Source of the DNA: Sphingobium xenophagum NBRC 107872
GTDB taxonomy: Bacteria; Pseudomonadota; Alphaproteobacteria; Sphingomonadales; Sphingomonadaceae
Direction of reading: 5' to 3'
NCBI RefSeq assembly: GCF_000367345.1
Contig: NZ_BARE01000008.1
Coordinates: forward strand, 58,432-122,431
Length of the DNA: 64,000 bases
Position numbers and translations under genes: made by a program. Position 1 is the first letter of the stretch. Every line of letters begins with the position of its first letter. The notes beneath the pieces are model-generated. The model was not told the DNA's origin, searched no databases, and saw only the letters and a program-made list of their open reading frames with translations. This document shows, piece by piece, positions 9,297 through 17,404 of the stretch.

Positions 9297-10181
9297 TTAC
9301 ACGTCCACAAGGCTGACGTCCATGCGGAAGGCGCGGCTCTCGCCCGGTGGCAGCGCGATGATGCCCTGCTTTGCCCACACATCCCCTTCGAACCCGACCA
9401 GATCGGCCATCCCCGCCCAGGGTTCGACGCACAGATAATGGGCGCCCGGCTTCTGCCAGAGGCCCAGCCATGGCGTATCGGGAAAGTCGATCTTCAGGCG
9501 CGGCTGGCCCGGCACGCCCCAGAGCAAGGAGCGGCTGGCGAGATCGTCCCAGATGAGCGCATCCCCTTCGAACATGGCATGGCTGGGGACCAGCGTGTCG
9601 CCATCGACCGGGGACGCCACCGCTTCCCGCGCGATCAGGCCGGGTTCCGCGCCCACCTTGCGGATCGGCGCGGGTTCGGGCTGTTCAAAGACGACGCGGT
9701 GATCCTCCAGCGCGCCGCCATAGGGCAGGGGCCAGGCGAAGGCGGGGTGATAGCCAAAGGAAAAGGGCATGACAGCCTCCCCCCGGTTGGTCACGGTCGC
9801 GGTCATGCACAGGCGCGCGCCCTCGATCGCGAAACCCATGTCGAGCCGGAAGGCGAAGGGATAGACAAGCAGGCTCGCCGCATCCGCTTCCAGCCGGAAG
9901 GTCGCGGCGCTGTCGCTGCGCTCGACCAGCGCAAAAGTGCTGCGGCGGGCAAAGCCGTGCTGGGGCATGGCATAATCGCGCCCGTTCAGCCGATAGGCGT
10001 CGCCACGCGACCGCCCGACAAAGGGGAAGAGCAAGGGGGCATGGCCCGTCCACCAGCGCGGGTCGGCGTCGGTCATCAACTCGCGCCCCTGCGCATCGCG
10101 CAGCGACCAGAGTTCCGCGCCCTGGGCGGATATGGTGGCGCCAAGCTGGTCCGAAGCGATGCCGATCGGTGCGTCTGTCAC
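9297..10181 (-). CDS. Aldose 1-epimerase family protein (LacX-like)
   Basis: Galactose-mutarotase-like beta-sandwich enzyme; members interconvert sugar anomers or act on phosphosugars. 294 residues. Seen: GAELWSLRDAQGRELM (N-terminal strand with the LacX-like pattern), PLLFPFVGRSRGD, MPQHGFARRS carrying a catalytic-type His near residue 86, and FGYHPAFAWPLP with the second conserved His near residue 160. The glutamate base would be in CVEPWAGM near residue 251. Upstream of prfC on the same strand, separated by a small repeat, so operon membership is uncertain. Substrate unknown; the LacX/YihR-type group is the closest I recognise. Confidence 0.82.
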   Translation of the reverse strand: MTDAPIGIASDQLGATISAQGAELWSLRDAQGRELMTDADPRWWTGHAPLLFPFVGRSRGDAYRLNGRDYAMPQHGFARRSTFALVERSDSAATFRLEADAASLLVYPFAFRLDMGFAIEGARLCMTATVTNRGEAVMPFSFGYHPAFAWPLPYGGALEDHRVVFEQPEPAPIRKVGAEPGLIAREAVASPVDGDTLVPSHAMFEGDALIWDDLASRSLLWGVPGQPRLKIDFPDTPWLGLWQKPGAHYLCVEPWAGMADLVGFEGDVWAKQGIIALPPGESRAFRMDVSLVDV

Positions 10182-10314
10182 GTCCTGCTGTCCTCCTGTT
10201 GAAGCGGGCCTGCCTTAACGCCGATGCCGTCGCCTGTCTCGCCCCGACACGCGCTCGTTTCGCAAGGGAACCGAAAGATTGCGTCGCTGGTTTTGTCGGG
10301 CGGGAGACATGATC

Positions 10315-10800
10315 ATGAAACTATACGCAATGGCCGCGCTACTATTCTGGTCGACATCGGCGCTGGCGCAGGAAGCGGAAAAGCCAAAGGATGAGACGTT
10401 CAAGAAGGCGGGCAATATCGCCAGCCAGCCGGTGCGCGACATTGGCCTGGACAAGGACGAAATACCGCCGGTGCTGGCGAAGGCAGTGGAAAATCCCTAT
10501 GCGCCGCCTCCATCGCGCAGCTGCAAGGGGCTGAAAGCATCGCTGGGTGAACTGAACGCGGTGCTGGGGGAGGATTTCACCGTCGGTGCCAAGGCGAACG
10601 AGAATCGCGCAGGCAAGATTGCCGAGGCGGTCGGCAAGACGATCGTCAATTCGCTCATCCCGTTCCGCGGGCTGGTGCGGGAAATCAGCGGCGCCGCGCC
10701 GCAGGAACGGCGTTTGCAGGCGGCGATCACGGCGGGGATCGCCAGGCGCGGCTATCTGCGCGGCATGGCGACGAGCAAGGGCTGCAAGATCACAAGCTGA
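10315..10800 (+). CDS. Secreted hypothetical protein
   Basis: 161 residues, no family recognised. Signal peptide MKLYAMAALLFWSTSALAQ at the start, then a charged mature region EAEKPKDETFKKAGNIASQP. A segment AKANENRAGKIAEAVGKTIVNSLIPFRGLVREISGA near residues 85-120 suggests an amphipathic or weakly membrane-associated stretch, and a Cys occurs near each end (SCKG and GCKI), possibly a disulfide. The ATG at 10315 is preferred over 10309 and 10279 because GGGAG lies eight bases upstream of it. Divergent from the epimerase gene. Probably periplasmic. Function unknown. Confidence 0.7.
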   Translation: MKLYAMAALLFWSTSALAQEAEKPKDETFKKAGNIASQPVRDIGLDKDEIPPVLAKAVENPYAPPPSRSCKGLKASLGELNAVLGEDFTVGAKANENRAGKIAEAVGKTIVNSLIPFRGLVREISGAAPQERRLQAAITAGIARRGYLRGMATSKGCKITS

Positions 10801-11067
10801 GCATATTCCTCGCCATAACCCCGTGGGGGTATGCGGGCATCCCACCGGCTGCATAGAGACGATGGAAGGTGGTCTGACTGCCTGCCGATGGCTGGATCAT
10901 TTGCGACCCATGGTCTGGTCATCGGCCCTTGGTTCGCAAGGGTCAGGCCGGTGCGGCAACCGGAATGGCTCTTTCGCGCATTTCAAGACAGACGCTCGTC
11001 AGTCACGTCCCGCCTTCGCTTCACCATGCTTTCATGCTAGGTCGCCGTCCATATAGTGGCGAGACCC

Positions 11068-12336
11068 ATGATGAACGACCTGACCCAGACTCCTGAAATG
11101 CTGATCGCGACGATGGGCGCGCGCGCGCGTCGCGCGGCGCACATCCTCGCGCAGGCAAGCGACGAGCAAAAGGCCGATGCGCTGCGCCGCGCGGCACAGG
11201 CGTTGCGGGACCAGGCACCGGCGATCATCGCCGCCAATGCGCGCGACATGGACAATGCCGCCGCCAATGGCCTGTCGCCCGCCATGCTCGACCGGCTCAA
11301 GCTGGATGCGGGCCGGGTCGCCGCCACCGCCGACGGCGTGGAACAGGTCGCGGGCCTGCCCAATCCGCTGGGCAGCGTGATCGACAGGAGCGTGCGCCCC
11401 AACGGGCTGGAACTCAGCCGCGTGCGCGTGCCGCTGGGCGTGATCGGCATCATCTATGAAAGCCGCCCCAATGTGACGGCGGATGCCGCGGCGCTCTGCC
11501 TGCGCGCGGGCAATGCCGTCATCCTGCGCGGCGGCAGCGAAGCCAAGGAAAGCAACCGCGCGATCCTGAGCGCGATGGCAGAGGGGATCGTGGCCGCTGG
11601 CCTGCCCGCCGATGTCGTGCAACTCATTCCCACGACCGACCGCGCCGTCGTGGGCGCGCTGCTGCGGGCCAGCGAATTTATCGATCTGATCGTGCCGCGC
11701 GGGGGCAAGAGCCTGGTCGCACGGGTGCAGGAAGAAGCGCGGGTGCCGGTGCTGGCCCATCTGGACGGCATCAACCACAGCTATGTCGACGGCGCGGCCA
11801 ACCCGGCGATGGCACGGCAGCTGGTCGTGAATGCCAAGATGCGCCGGACGGGCGTGTGCGGCGCGACCGAAACGGTGCTGATCGACCGCGCCTATGGCGA
11901 CGCGCCCGCGCTGGTGAAGGCGCTGCTAGACGCCAGATGCGAAGTGCGCGGCGACGAAGCGGTCCAGGCGATGGACGCGCGCGTCATCGCGGCGAGCGAG
12001 CAGGATTGGGACACCGAATATCTCGAAGCGATCGTGTCGATCCGGCTGGTCGATGGCGTCGACGGCGCGATCGACCATATCGCCGCCCACGCCAGCCATC
12101 ATACCGATGCGATCATCACCGAAGATGCCGAAACCGCGGCGCGCTTCCTGAACGCGGTCGACAGCGCGATCGTGATGTGGAACGCCTCCACCCAATTTGC
12201 CGATGGCGGCGAATTCGGGCTGGGTGCGGAAATCGGCATCTCCACCGGCCGCCTCCACGCCCGCGGCCCGGTCGCGCTGGAGGGACTGACGACCTACAAA
12301 TGGATCGTGCGCGGGACGGGACAGGTTCGACCGTAA
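11068..12336 (+). CDS. proA: Gamma-glutamyl phosphate reductase
   Basis: NADPH-dependent reduction of gamma-glutamyl phosphate to glutamate semialdehyde, second step of proline synthesis. About 422 residues, the usual ALDH-fold length. Seen: [61 protein letters not shown] and the catalytic Cys in [14 protein letters not shown]. The C-terminal [20 protein letters not shown] is the ProA signature. ATG codons at 11068 and 11071 and a GTG at 11056 are possible starts; the ATG at 11068 fits homologue lengths best. No proB next to it, so the pathway genes are split. The 267 bases upstream hold no gene I can support, only a weak ATAACCCC-GT-GGGGGTAT hairpin at 10815-10832. Confidence 0.95.
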   Translation: MMNDLTQTPEMLIATMGARARRAAHILAQASDEQKADALRRAAQALRDQAPAIIAANARDMDNAAANGLSPAMLDRLKLDAGRVAATADGVEQVAGLPNPLGSVIDRSVRPNGLELSRVRVPLGVIGIIYESRPNVTADAAALCLRAGNAVILRGGSEAKESNRAILSAMAEGIVAAGLPADVVQLIPTTDRAVVGALLRASEFIDLIVPRGGKSLVARVQEEARVPVLAHLDGINHSYVDGAANPAMARQLVVNAKMRRTGVCGATETVLIDRAYGDAPALVKALLDARCEVRGDEAVQAMDARVIAASEQDWDTEYLEAIVSIRLVDGVDGAIDHIAAHASHHTDAIITEDAETAARFLNAVDSAIVMWNASTQFADGGEFGLGAEIGISTGRLHARGPVALEGLTTYKWIVRGTGQVRP

Positions 12337-12400
12337 AGGGTGGGTAGGGGAATGTCGGCTTTACGGGAGCAAGCATCGTAAAGGAGACATGAATCTCACC

Positions 12401-12654
12401 GTCACCCCAGCGAAGGCTGGGGTCTCAGGCGTAGATGCGCTACAGTCCGCTCTGGCGCGGGGCGGCTACACCTATGTGATGACCAATAAGTCAAGGGCGT
12501 TCTCTATATCGGCCGCACAGCCGACATCGCTGCGGGCACTGAAAAAAATCGAAACGACACTGGCTCCAGCATGTGGAAGAAGCCAATCCAGATTGGTGGG
12601 ATATGTCAGACGTTATCTTCTGACGCCTGAGACCCCAGCCTTCGCTGGGGTGAC
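12401..12654. repeat. Perfect 32-bp inverted repeat flanking a GIY-YIG remnant
   Basis: The left arm is 12401-12432 and the right arm 12623-12654; the two are exact reverse complements over 32 bases. Each arm begins (outer side) with the palindrome CACCCCAGCG..GCTGGGGT, a REP-like unit, followed by CTCAGGCGT on the inner side. Between them lie about 190 bases holding fragments of a small GIY-YIG nuclease gene. This accounts for half of the 504-base gap between proA and kdsA; the rest carries only a second palindrome at 12741. Confidence 0.85.
12461..12623 (+). pseudogene. Decayed single-domain GIY-YIG nuclease
   Basis: Three short stretches in different frames, in order, match the small GIY-YIG endonuclease family. 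First GGYTYVMTNKS (the GIY half-motif, from 12461), then after a frame change GVLYIGRTADIAA (the YIG half-motif with the conserved Arg), then after loss of roughly 40 residues and another frame change KRHWLQHVEEANPDWWDMSD and a TGA at 12621-12623. Intact members run about 90-100 residues; here roughly 50 remain, so it cannot make the nuclease. It lies exactly inside the inverted repeat above. The identification rests on motif order and spacing read by eye. Confidence 0.75.
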
Positions 12655-12740
12655 GATGAAGAAAATGGCCGATTCCAAGTCAGGGTGCAGCATATTCCAG
12701 TGGCAATTTCTTGATCGTTCATTGCCCCTCCCTTTTCGTC

Positions 12741-12761
12741 ATGCCGGGCTTGACCCGGCAT
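12741..12761. repeat. REP-like palindrome (ATGCCGGG..CCCGGCAT)
   Basis: ATGCCGGG, five bases CTTGA, CCCGGCAT: a perfect 8-base palindrome with GTC before and CCCG after, in the gap between proA and kdsA. A different family from the CACCCCAGCG repeat just upstream. Could also form a hairpin downstream of kdsA, which ends at 12841 on the other strand. Confidence 0.7.
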
Positions 12762-12840
12762 CCCGCTTTTCTTCGCGCAGATAGCGGGGCCACATAAGCC
12801 TTTCCTGCCCCCGCCCAACGGTCCGGGCCGACGGTCAGGC

Positions 12841-13668
12841 TTACCCCTTCACCACTGCATCGATCGCCTTTAGCTTCGCCAGCATCGGCGCGACCCAGTC
12901 GAGCGGGAGCATGACCGGCCCGTCGGACGGGGCATTGTCCGGGTCCTGATGCGCTTCGGCGAAGATCGCGGCGACGCCCGCCGCCACCGCGCTGCGCGCC
13001 AGCACCGGCGCGAACTCGCGCTGGCCGCCCGATGCTGAACCCAGGCCGCCGGGCTGCTGGACCGAATGGGTGGCGTCGAATATCACCGGATAGCCGGTCT
13101 CACCCATCACCGGCAGCGCACGCATGTCGCTGACCAGCGTGTTGTAGCCGAAACTCGCGCCGCGTTCGGTCAGCAGGATGCGGTCATTGCCGGTCGAGGC
13201 GACCTTTTGCGCCACCGCCGCCATGTCCCATGGGGCCATGAACTGCCCCTTCTTGACGTTGATCACCGCGCCGGTGTGGCCGGCGGCGAGCAGCAGGTCG
13301 GTCTGGCGGCACAGGAATGCGGGGATCTGGAGGATGTCGACCGCCTGCGCAGCGGCCTCGACCTGTCCCGCATCATGCACGTCGGTCAGCACCGGGCAGC
13401 CCAGCGTCGCCTTCACCTCCGTCAATATCGCCAGCCCCGCGTCGATGCCGACGCCGCGCTGGCCCGACACCGATGTCCGGTTCGCCTTGTCGAACGAGGA
13501 TTTGAAGATGAACGGTACGCCCGCCTGCCCCGCGATCCGCGCCAGCGCATCGGCCATGAACAGCGCATGGTCGCGGCTTTCGATCTGGCAGGGGCCGGAA
13601 ATGAGGACGAAGGGCAGGTCGTTGCCGATGGTGATCGGGCCGACCTTCACATGGTGGGGAACAGTCAT
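12841..13668 (-). CDS. kdsA: 3-deoxy-8-phosphooctulonate synthase (KDO-8-P synthase)
   Basis: Condenses phosphoenolpyruvate with arabinose 5-phosphate to KDO-8-phosphate. 275 residues from the ATG at 13668, matching the family; a longer frame to 13845 would run through the neighbouring small gene and is rejected. Seen: [15 protein letters not shown] near residue 20, [43 protein letters not shown], and [14 protein letters not shown]. The Cys in GPCQIE places it in the metal-dependent class (the metal-independent class has Asn there). Its start is five bases after the stop of the small gene at 13674, so the two are probably co-transcribed. KDO is a core-LPS sugar, so the role in a lineage known for glycosphingolipids is of interest. 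Confidence 0.95.
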   Translation of the reverse strand: MTVPHHVKVGPITIGNDLPFVLISGPCQIESRDHALFMADALARIAGQAGVPFIFKSSFDKANRTSVSGQRGVGIDAGLAILTEVKATLGCPVLTDVHDAGQVEAAAQAVDILQIPAFLCRQTDLLLAAGHTGAVINVKKGQFMAPWDMAAVAQKVASTGNDRILLTERGASFGYNTLVSDMRALPVMGETGYPVIFDATHSVQQPGGLGSASGGQREFAPVLARSAVAAGVAAIFAEAHQDPDNAPSDGPVMLPLDWVAPMLAKLKAIDAVVKG

Positions 13669-13673
13669 GCCGG

Positions 13674-13967
13674 TCACTTGGGCGCTTTGGCAAAGCGCCG
13701 CAAGAGCTGGCCGCGCCACAGCCCCTTGCCCGGATGATAATTCCAGCAGAACCAGCCGAAGCACAGGCAGGCGATCAGCGAAGGCAGCGCCATCGGATCG
13801 CCATTGGCCTTCATATGGCGGTAAAAGGCCATGTCCGCGCGCCACCGGTCCCGCTCGCTGCCGCCCCCGTTGATGCCATAGACATTGTCATGCTTCCTAC
13901 AGCCGATGTTTCGGTTGTATTTACGGTGGTCTATGAAATAGCAGTAGTCGCGTTCGGGTGTGCTCAT
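13674..13967 (-). CDS. Small protein with a phospholipase A2-like C-x2-HD-x2-Y motif
   Basis: 97 residues from the ATG at 13967 ([18 protein letters not shown]). The centre reads [19 protein letters not shown] then [13 protein letters not shown]-x2-H-D-x2-Y followed by R-x2-A-D-x2-F-x3-M resembles the active-site helices of prokaryotic phospholipase A2-like proteins, where the HD pair is catalytic. The C-terminus has a hydrophobic stretch [15 protein letters not shown] and a basic tail. No signal peptide. It sits directly upstream of kdsA with a five-base gap and is divergent from the hydrolase/P450 pair. The enzymatic reading is a pattern resemblance only; it may be a non-enzymatic conserved protein of sphingomonads. 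Confidence 0.6.
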   Translation of the reverse strand: MSTPERDYCYFIDHRKYNRNIGCRKHDNVYGINGGGSERDRWRADMAFYRHMKANGDPMALPSLIACLCFGWFCWNYHPGKGLWRGQLLRRFAKAPK

Positions 13968-13988
13968 GACCCGATTAGGGCCGGGGCA

Positions 13989-15122
13989 GTGCAAAAATTC
14001 AAGCGTAAAGTCTTTTATCTTGGCGGTTTTGATCCGCGCGGCGTGCGTTTTTACCACCAGCTCTATCGCGACCAGGCCGGTCGGTATGACCGGCTGACGG
14101 GCGAGGGCGTGACCGTGGGCGGACGCCGCGCCGGGCCTGCGGGATCAGTCGTCTCGACAATCTGGTCGGTCGACAATGAACAGGCCGGGGTCGAGACCGA
14201 CTATGAATTTCTCCGCTGGGAGGATCTGGTCGGCAAGGTGTGGATTCGCAACCCGCTCACGCTCGCCTTCCGCTCCATCGCCACCTATGTCGGCCATGGC
14301 CGTTTCATGCAGTTCAAGCGGATGAAGGCGCTGCGCCCCGGTCCGGTGCTGACCATCTGTTATCCACCCTTTCTGGCAGTGATGATCCCGCTGCTGTTCG
14401 CGCTGCTCCCCGCTTTGTTGCTGTGGAGCGTGCTGCCATTCTGGGCGGCGGCGCTGGCGGGGATCGGCATCAGCGCCATGGCGTCGGGCAAATGGCTCAA
14501 CAAGCTGGTCGTGCCATGGCTGCTGCGCTTTACCTATTATCACCACACGCTCGCCGCTGGCGGACCGGGCGACGCGCTGGACGCGCGGCTCGATGCCTTT
14601 GCCCGGCGCATGGCCGAGGAACTGGATGAACCGTGGGACGAGGTGCTGTTCCTCACCCATAGCGCGGGTACGATCCTGGGCATGTCGGTGATGCGGCGCC
14701 TGTTCGACCTGCGCGGCATAGCGCTGCCGGATCATTTCGCGATGGTGGGCATGGGGCAGGTGGTGCCGGTCGTGGCGTTGCGGACGGACGCCCGCTGGTA
14801 TCACGCTGATTTGCGCGCGCTGGCGGACAAGCATTTCCGCTATGTGGATCTCAGCTTCCCGCCCGACGGCGCGGCCTATTTCAACGTCAATCCGCTGCTG
14901 CTGGAAAGCGACACGCATGCCGCGCGGGTCGACATGCTCTCGCCGCGCTTCCACCTGTTCTACGATCCTGAAAATTATCATGGCGGCTGGTCGAACAAAT
15001 ATGAGGCGCATTTCGACTATCTGCGGGTAGGCGATCGCCTGTCGCCGGTCGATTTTCTCAGCCTCACCGCGGGCCGCCGCACCCTGGACGATGCCATCGC
15101 CGCTTTCCGGACGATTCCATGA
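13989..15122 (+). CDS. Membrane-associated alpha/beta-hydrolase-like protein
   Basis: 377 residues from a GTG at 13989 (VQKFKRKVFYLGGFDPRG); the frame is open further upstream but overlaps the divergent small gene and loses protein character. LGGFDPRG at the start looks like the first strand and oxyanion loop. Two hydrophobic segments around residues 125-165 (MIPLLFALLPALLLW and FWAAALAGIGISAM) anchor it to the membrane. A nucleophile-elbow-like FLTHSAGTILGMSV lies near residue 225, giving H-S-A-G around a presumed catalytic Ser. DHFAMVGMGQVVPVV and PRFHLFYDPENYHGGWSNKYE follow. The stop overlaps the P450 start (ATGA), so the pair is translationally coupled. Substrate unknown; a lipid or ester is a reasonable guess given membrane anchoring. 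Confidence 0.7.
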   Translation: MQKFKRKVFYLGGFDPRGVRFYHQLYRDQAGRYDRLTGEGVTVGGRRAGPAGSVVSTIWSVDNEQAGVETDYEFLRWEDLVGKVWIRNPLTLAFRSIATYVGHGRFMQFKRMKALRPGPVLTICYPPFLAVMIPLLFALLPALLLWSVLPFWAAALAGIGISAMASGKWLNKLVVPWLLRFTYYHHTLAAGGPGDALDARLDAFARRMAEELDEPWDEVLFLTHSAGTILGMSVMRRLFDLRGIALPDHFAMVGMGQVVPVVALRTDARWYHADLRALADKHFRYVDLSFPPDGAAYFNVNPLLLESDTHAARVDMLSPRFHLFYDPENYHGGWSNKYEAHFDYLRVGDRLSPVDFLSLTAGRRTLDDAIAAFRTIP

Positions 15123-16495
15123 CAGAACCGCTCTTCACCCCGCCTTTTCCGCAGCCCACGCGCAACAAGCGCACGATGCTGCGGCGCTTCTTCATCGGCT
15201 GGCACAGCTGGATTCATGTGCTGTTCGAAAAAAGCTATACGATGAAGATGGGCGAGGTGCGCGGGCGCGGGCAGCTCATGTATATCGCCAACGAATTGCC
15301 GCTGGTGAACCGTATCCTGAAGGGCGGGACCGAATTTCCCAAACATGCCGAACTGGTCAAGGGGCTGTCGCCGCTGATCGGCAACAGCGTCTTTTCCGCC
15401 AATGGCGTGGACTGGGAAAATCAGCGGGCGATGATCAATCCCGCCTTCGCCCATACCGCGATGAACAAGACGATGCCGCTGATGGTGGAGGCGGTCGCAG
15501 CGTTCCTGGCGCGGATCGACGGGATGGACCGCCGCAAGGCGATCAACATCGACGCGATGATGACCCATGTGGCCGCCGACATCATCTTTCGCACGCTCTT
15601 TTCCCAGACGCTGGATACCAGGCGCTCCTTCATCATCCATCAGGCGTTCGGGCGGTTCCAGCGCTATTCCCATTCCGCGTCCATGCTGGGCCTATACGGC
15701 TTCCCAAACCGCTGGTTCGAACGCTGGTCGGAACGGCCCGCCAACGCCATTCGCGGCGTGTTCGCGCCGATCGTGGCGGAACGGTTCAACGCCTTCCATG
15801 CCGGACAGCCCGCGCCGCACAAGGACATACTCCAGTCGCTGATCGAGGCGCGGCATCCGCAGACGGGCGCGCATTTCACCTTGAAGGAGGTGATGGATCA
15901 GGTTGCGACCATCTTCCTGGCGGGCCATGAAACCTCCGCCAGCACCATGACCTGGGCGCTCTACCTCCTGTCGGAATGCGCCCATGTTCAGGAACGCGCA
16001 CGGGCCGAAGTGATGGCGGTGGCGGGCGACGCGCCACTGACCCCGGCAATGCTCAAGGACATGGGCGTGGTGCGCAACGTGTTCAGGGAAACGCTGCGCC
16101 TCTATCCCCCGCTCGCCTTCTTTCCGCGCGAAGTGCCCTGCCCGATGCAGATGCGCGACAAGAATCTCGTCCCCGGCGCGATGCTGGTCGTCGCCCCCTG
16201 GCTGACCCAGCGCAACAAGGATAACTGGGCCTGCCCGCACAGTTTCAATCCCGATCGGTTCGACGATCCGGCCAATGCCGACATGATCAAGCAGGCCTGG
16301 CTACCTTTCAGCCGCGGCCCGCGCGTGTGCGTGGGGGCCGGCTTTGCCCAGCAGGAGGTGATGACCGTGATCGCCGACGTGCTGCGCCATTATCGCCTGT
16401 CGGTGCGGCCCGGCTACAAGCCCGAACCGATTAGCCGCCTGACCGTGCGCCCGCGCAAGGGGATGATGCTGATGTTCGAGAAGATTGGCGTTTGA
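15119..16495 (+). CDS. Cytochrome P450
   Basis: Soluble heme monooxygenase, 458 residues. Seen: I-helix oxygen-binding motif FLAGHETSAST near residue 268, K-helix E-x2-R in ETLRLYPP near residue 323, FNPDRF near 380, and the heme loop FSRGPRVCVGAGFAQQE with the Cys ligand near residue 403. No N-terminal membrane helix, as in most bacterial P450s. It overlaps the hydrolase gene by four bases, so the two probably act on the same substrate. No ferredoxin or reductase is adjacent; those must come from elsewhere. Subfamily not assignable by eye; the YPP after ExxR and AGHETS are like CYP4/CYP102-type long-chain oxidisers but this is weak. Confidence 0.92.
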   Translation: MTEPLFTPPFPQPTRNKRTMLRRFFIGWHSWIHVLFEKSYTMKMGEVRGRGQLMYIANELPLVNRILKGGTEFPKHAELVKGLSPLIGNSVFSANGVDWENQRAMINPAFAHTAMNKTMPLMVEAVAAFLARIDGMDRRKAINIDAMMTHVAADIIFRTLFSQTLDTRRSFIIHQAFGRFQRYSHSASMLGLYGFPNRWFERWSERPANAIRGVFAPIVAERFNAFHAGQPAPHKDILQSLIEARHPQTGAHFTLKEVMDQVATIFLAGHETSASTMTWALYLLSECAHVQERARAEVMAVAGDAPLTPAMLKDMGVVRNVFRETLRLYPPLAFFPREVPCPMQMRDKNLVPGAMLVVAPWLTQRNKDNWACPHSFNPDRFDDPANADMIKQAWLPFSRGPRVCVGAGFAQQEVMTVIADVLRHYRLSVRPGYKPEPISRLTVRPRKGMMLMFEKIGV

Positions 16496-16513
16496 CCCCA
16501 CCCCCGTTGGTCG

Positions 16514-17404
16514 TCACGCCATCTCTTCCTCCGGCACGACATCGACCATCGCCTGGATGCTCTGCCCCCCGCCGCCCACGAACAGGCCGTCCATCGGCGC
16601 AACATCGGCATAGTCGCGGCCCATCGCGACGAAAATATGGCCGTTGCCGGTGATGCAGCCATTGGTGGGATCAAAGCCAATCCAGCCGCGCGTCGGCCCG
16701 CACCACAGCATGACCCAGGCATGCATCGCGTCCGCGCCGATCAGCCGCGGGCGGCCGGGCGGCGGATCGGTGCGCAGATAGCCGCTGACATAGGCGGCGG
16801 GCAGCCCCGCCAGCCGCAGCGCGACCACCATGACATGGGCGAAATCCTGGCACACGCCATGGCGCGCGGCAAAGGCGTCGGCGACCGGCGTGCTGGCGTC
16901 GGTCGCGCCGGGATCATAGGCGAACTCCGCCCGGATGCGCAGCGCCAGCGCCAGCGCGGCGGCGACCACTGGCCGGTCCGGGTCCAGCCCGTCGCCGACC
17001 CAGTCGCCAATGTCCGCCAGCAACGGCGCGCGGGTGGAGGCGTAGAGATAGAGGGCCGGGGCCGACGCGCTCATGTCGCGATCGGCCAGCGCGGCGTTCG
17101 CTACCGCGCCGATGGCGGGGTCATCGGGCTGGGGTTCGGGCGGGGCGCTGTCAGCCACGCCGACGCGAAAACGGCTCTCGATCGTCAACTGGCGGATCGG
17201 GCTTTCGATCACCAGCCGGGCGACATGAACCGGCCAGGCGCCGGGCCGCGATTCGATGGTGGAGGGGGCGGGATCGACCGTCAGCGCATAGTCGGACGTC
17301 CATTGCCCGGCCCAGGGCGCGGGGCGCAGGCGCAGGTTGAACCGGGCCAGCCGCATCGGCGCGGCATAGCGCAATATGGTCTGGTGGCGGACATGGTAGA
17401 TCAT
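16514..17404 (-). CDS. Transglutaminase-like cysteine protease
   Basis: 296 residues. N-terminal beta-sandwich MIYHVRHQTILRYAAPMRLARF..RLRPAP (residues 1-90, bacterial transglutaminase N domain), then the papain-like fold with catalytic Cys in RHGVCQDFAHVM near residue 183, His in DAMHAWVMLW near 227 and Asp in GFDPTNGC near 243. No signal peptide, so cytoplasmic. Its start overlaps the stop of the ATP-grasp/alpha-E gene by four bases, and it is the third gene of that operon. In known genomic contexts such enzymes accompany the permuted ATP-grasp and alpha-E proteins and are predicted to cut or rearrange the peptide bonds they make. C-terminal VVPEEEMA tail ends the protein just past the convergent P450. 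Confidence 0.87.
   Translation of the reverse strand: MIYHVRHQTILRYAAPMRLARFNLRLRPAPWAGQWTSDYALTVDPAPSTIESRPGAWPVHVARLVIESPIRQLTIESRFRVGVADSAPPEPQPDDPAIGAVANAALADRDMSASAPALYLYASTRAPLLADIGDWVGDGLDPDRPVVAAALALALRIRAEFAYDPGATDASTPVADAFAARHGVCQDFAHVMVVALRLAGLPAAYVSGYLRTDPPPGRPRLIGADAMHAWVMLWCGPTRGWIGFDPTNGCITGNGHIFVAMGRDYADVAPMDGLFVGGGGQSIQAMVDVVPEEEMA

Noticed and set aside
10801..11067. Small gene between the secreted protein and proA
   Set aside because: Frames of 69 codons exist, but none has a ribosome site or protein-like composition.
13669..13845. N-terminal extension of kdsA to 13845
   Set aside because: Runs antiparallel in frame terms through the 97-residue gene on the same strand, and homologues start at [11 protein letters not shown].
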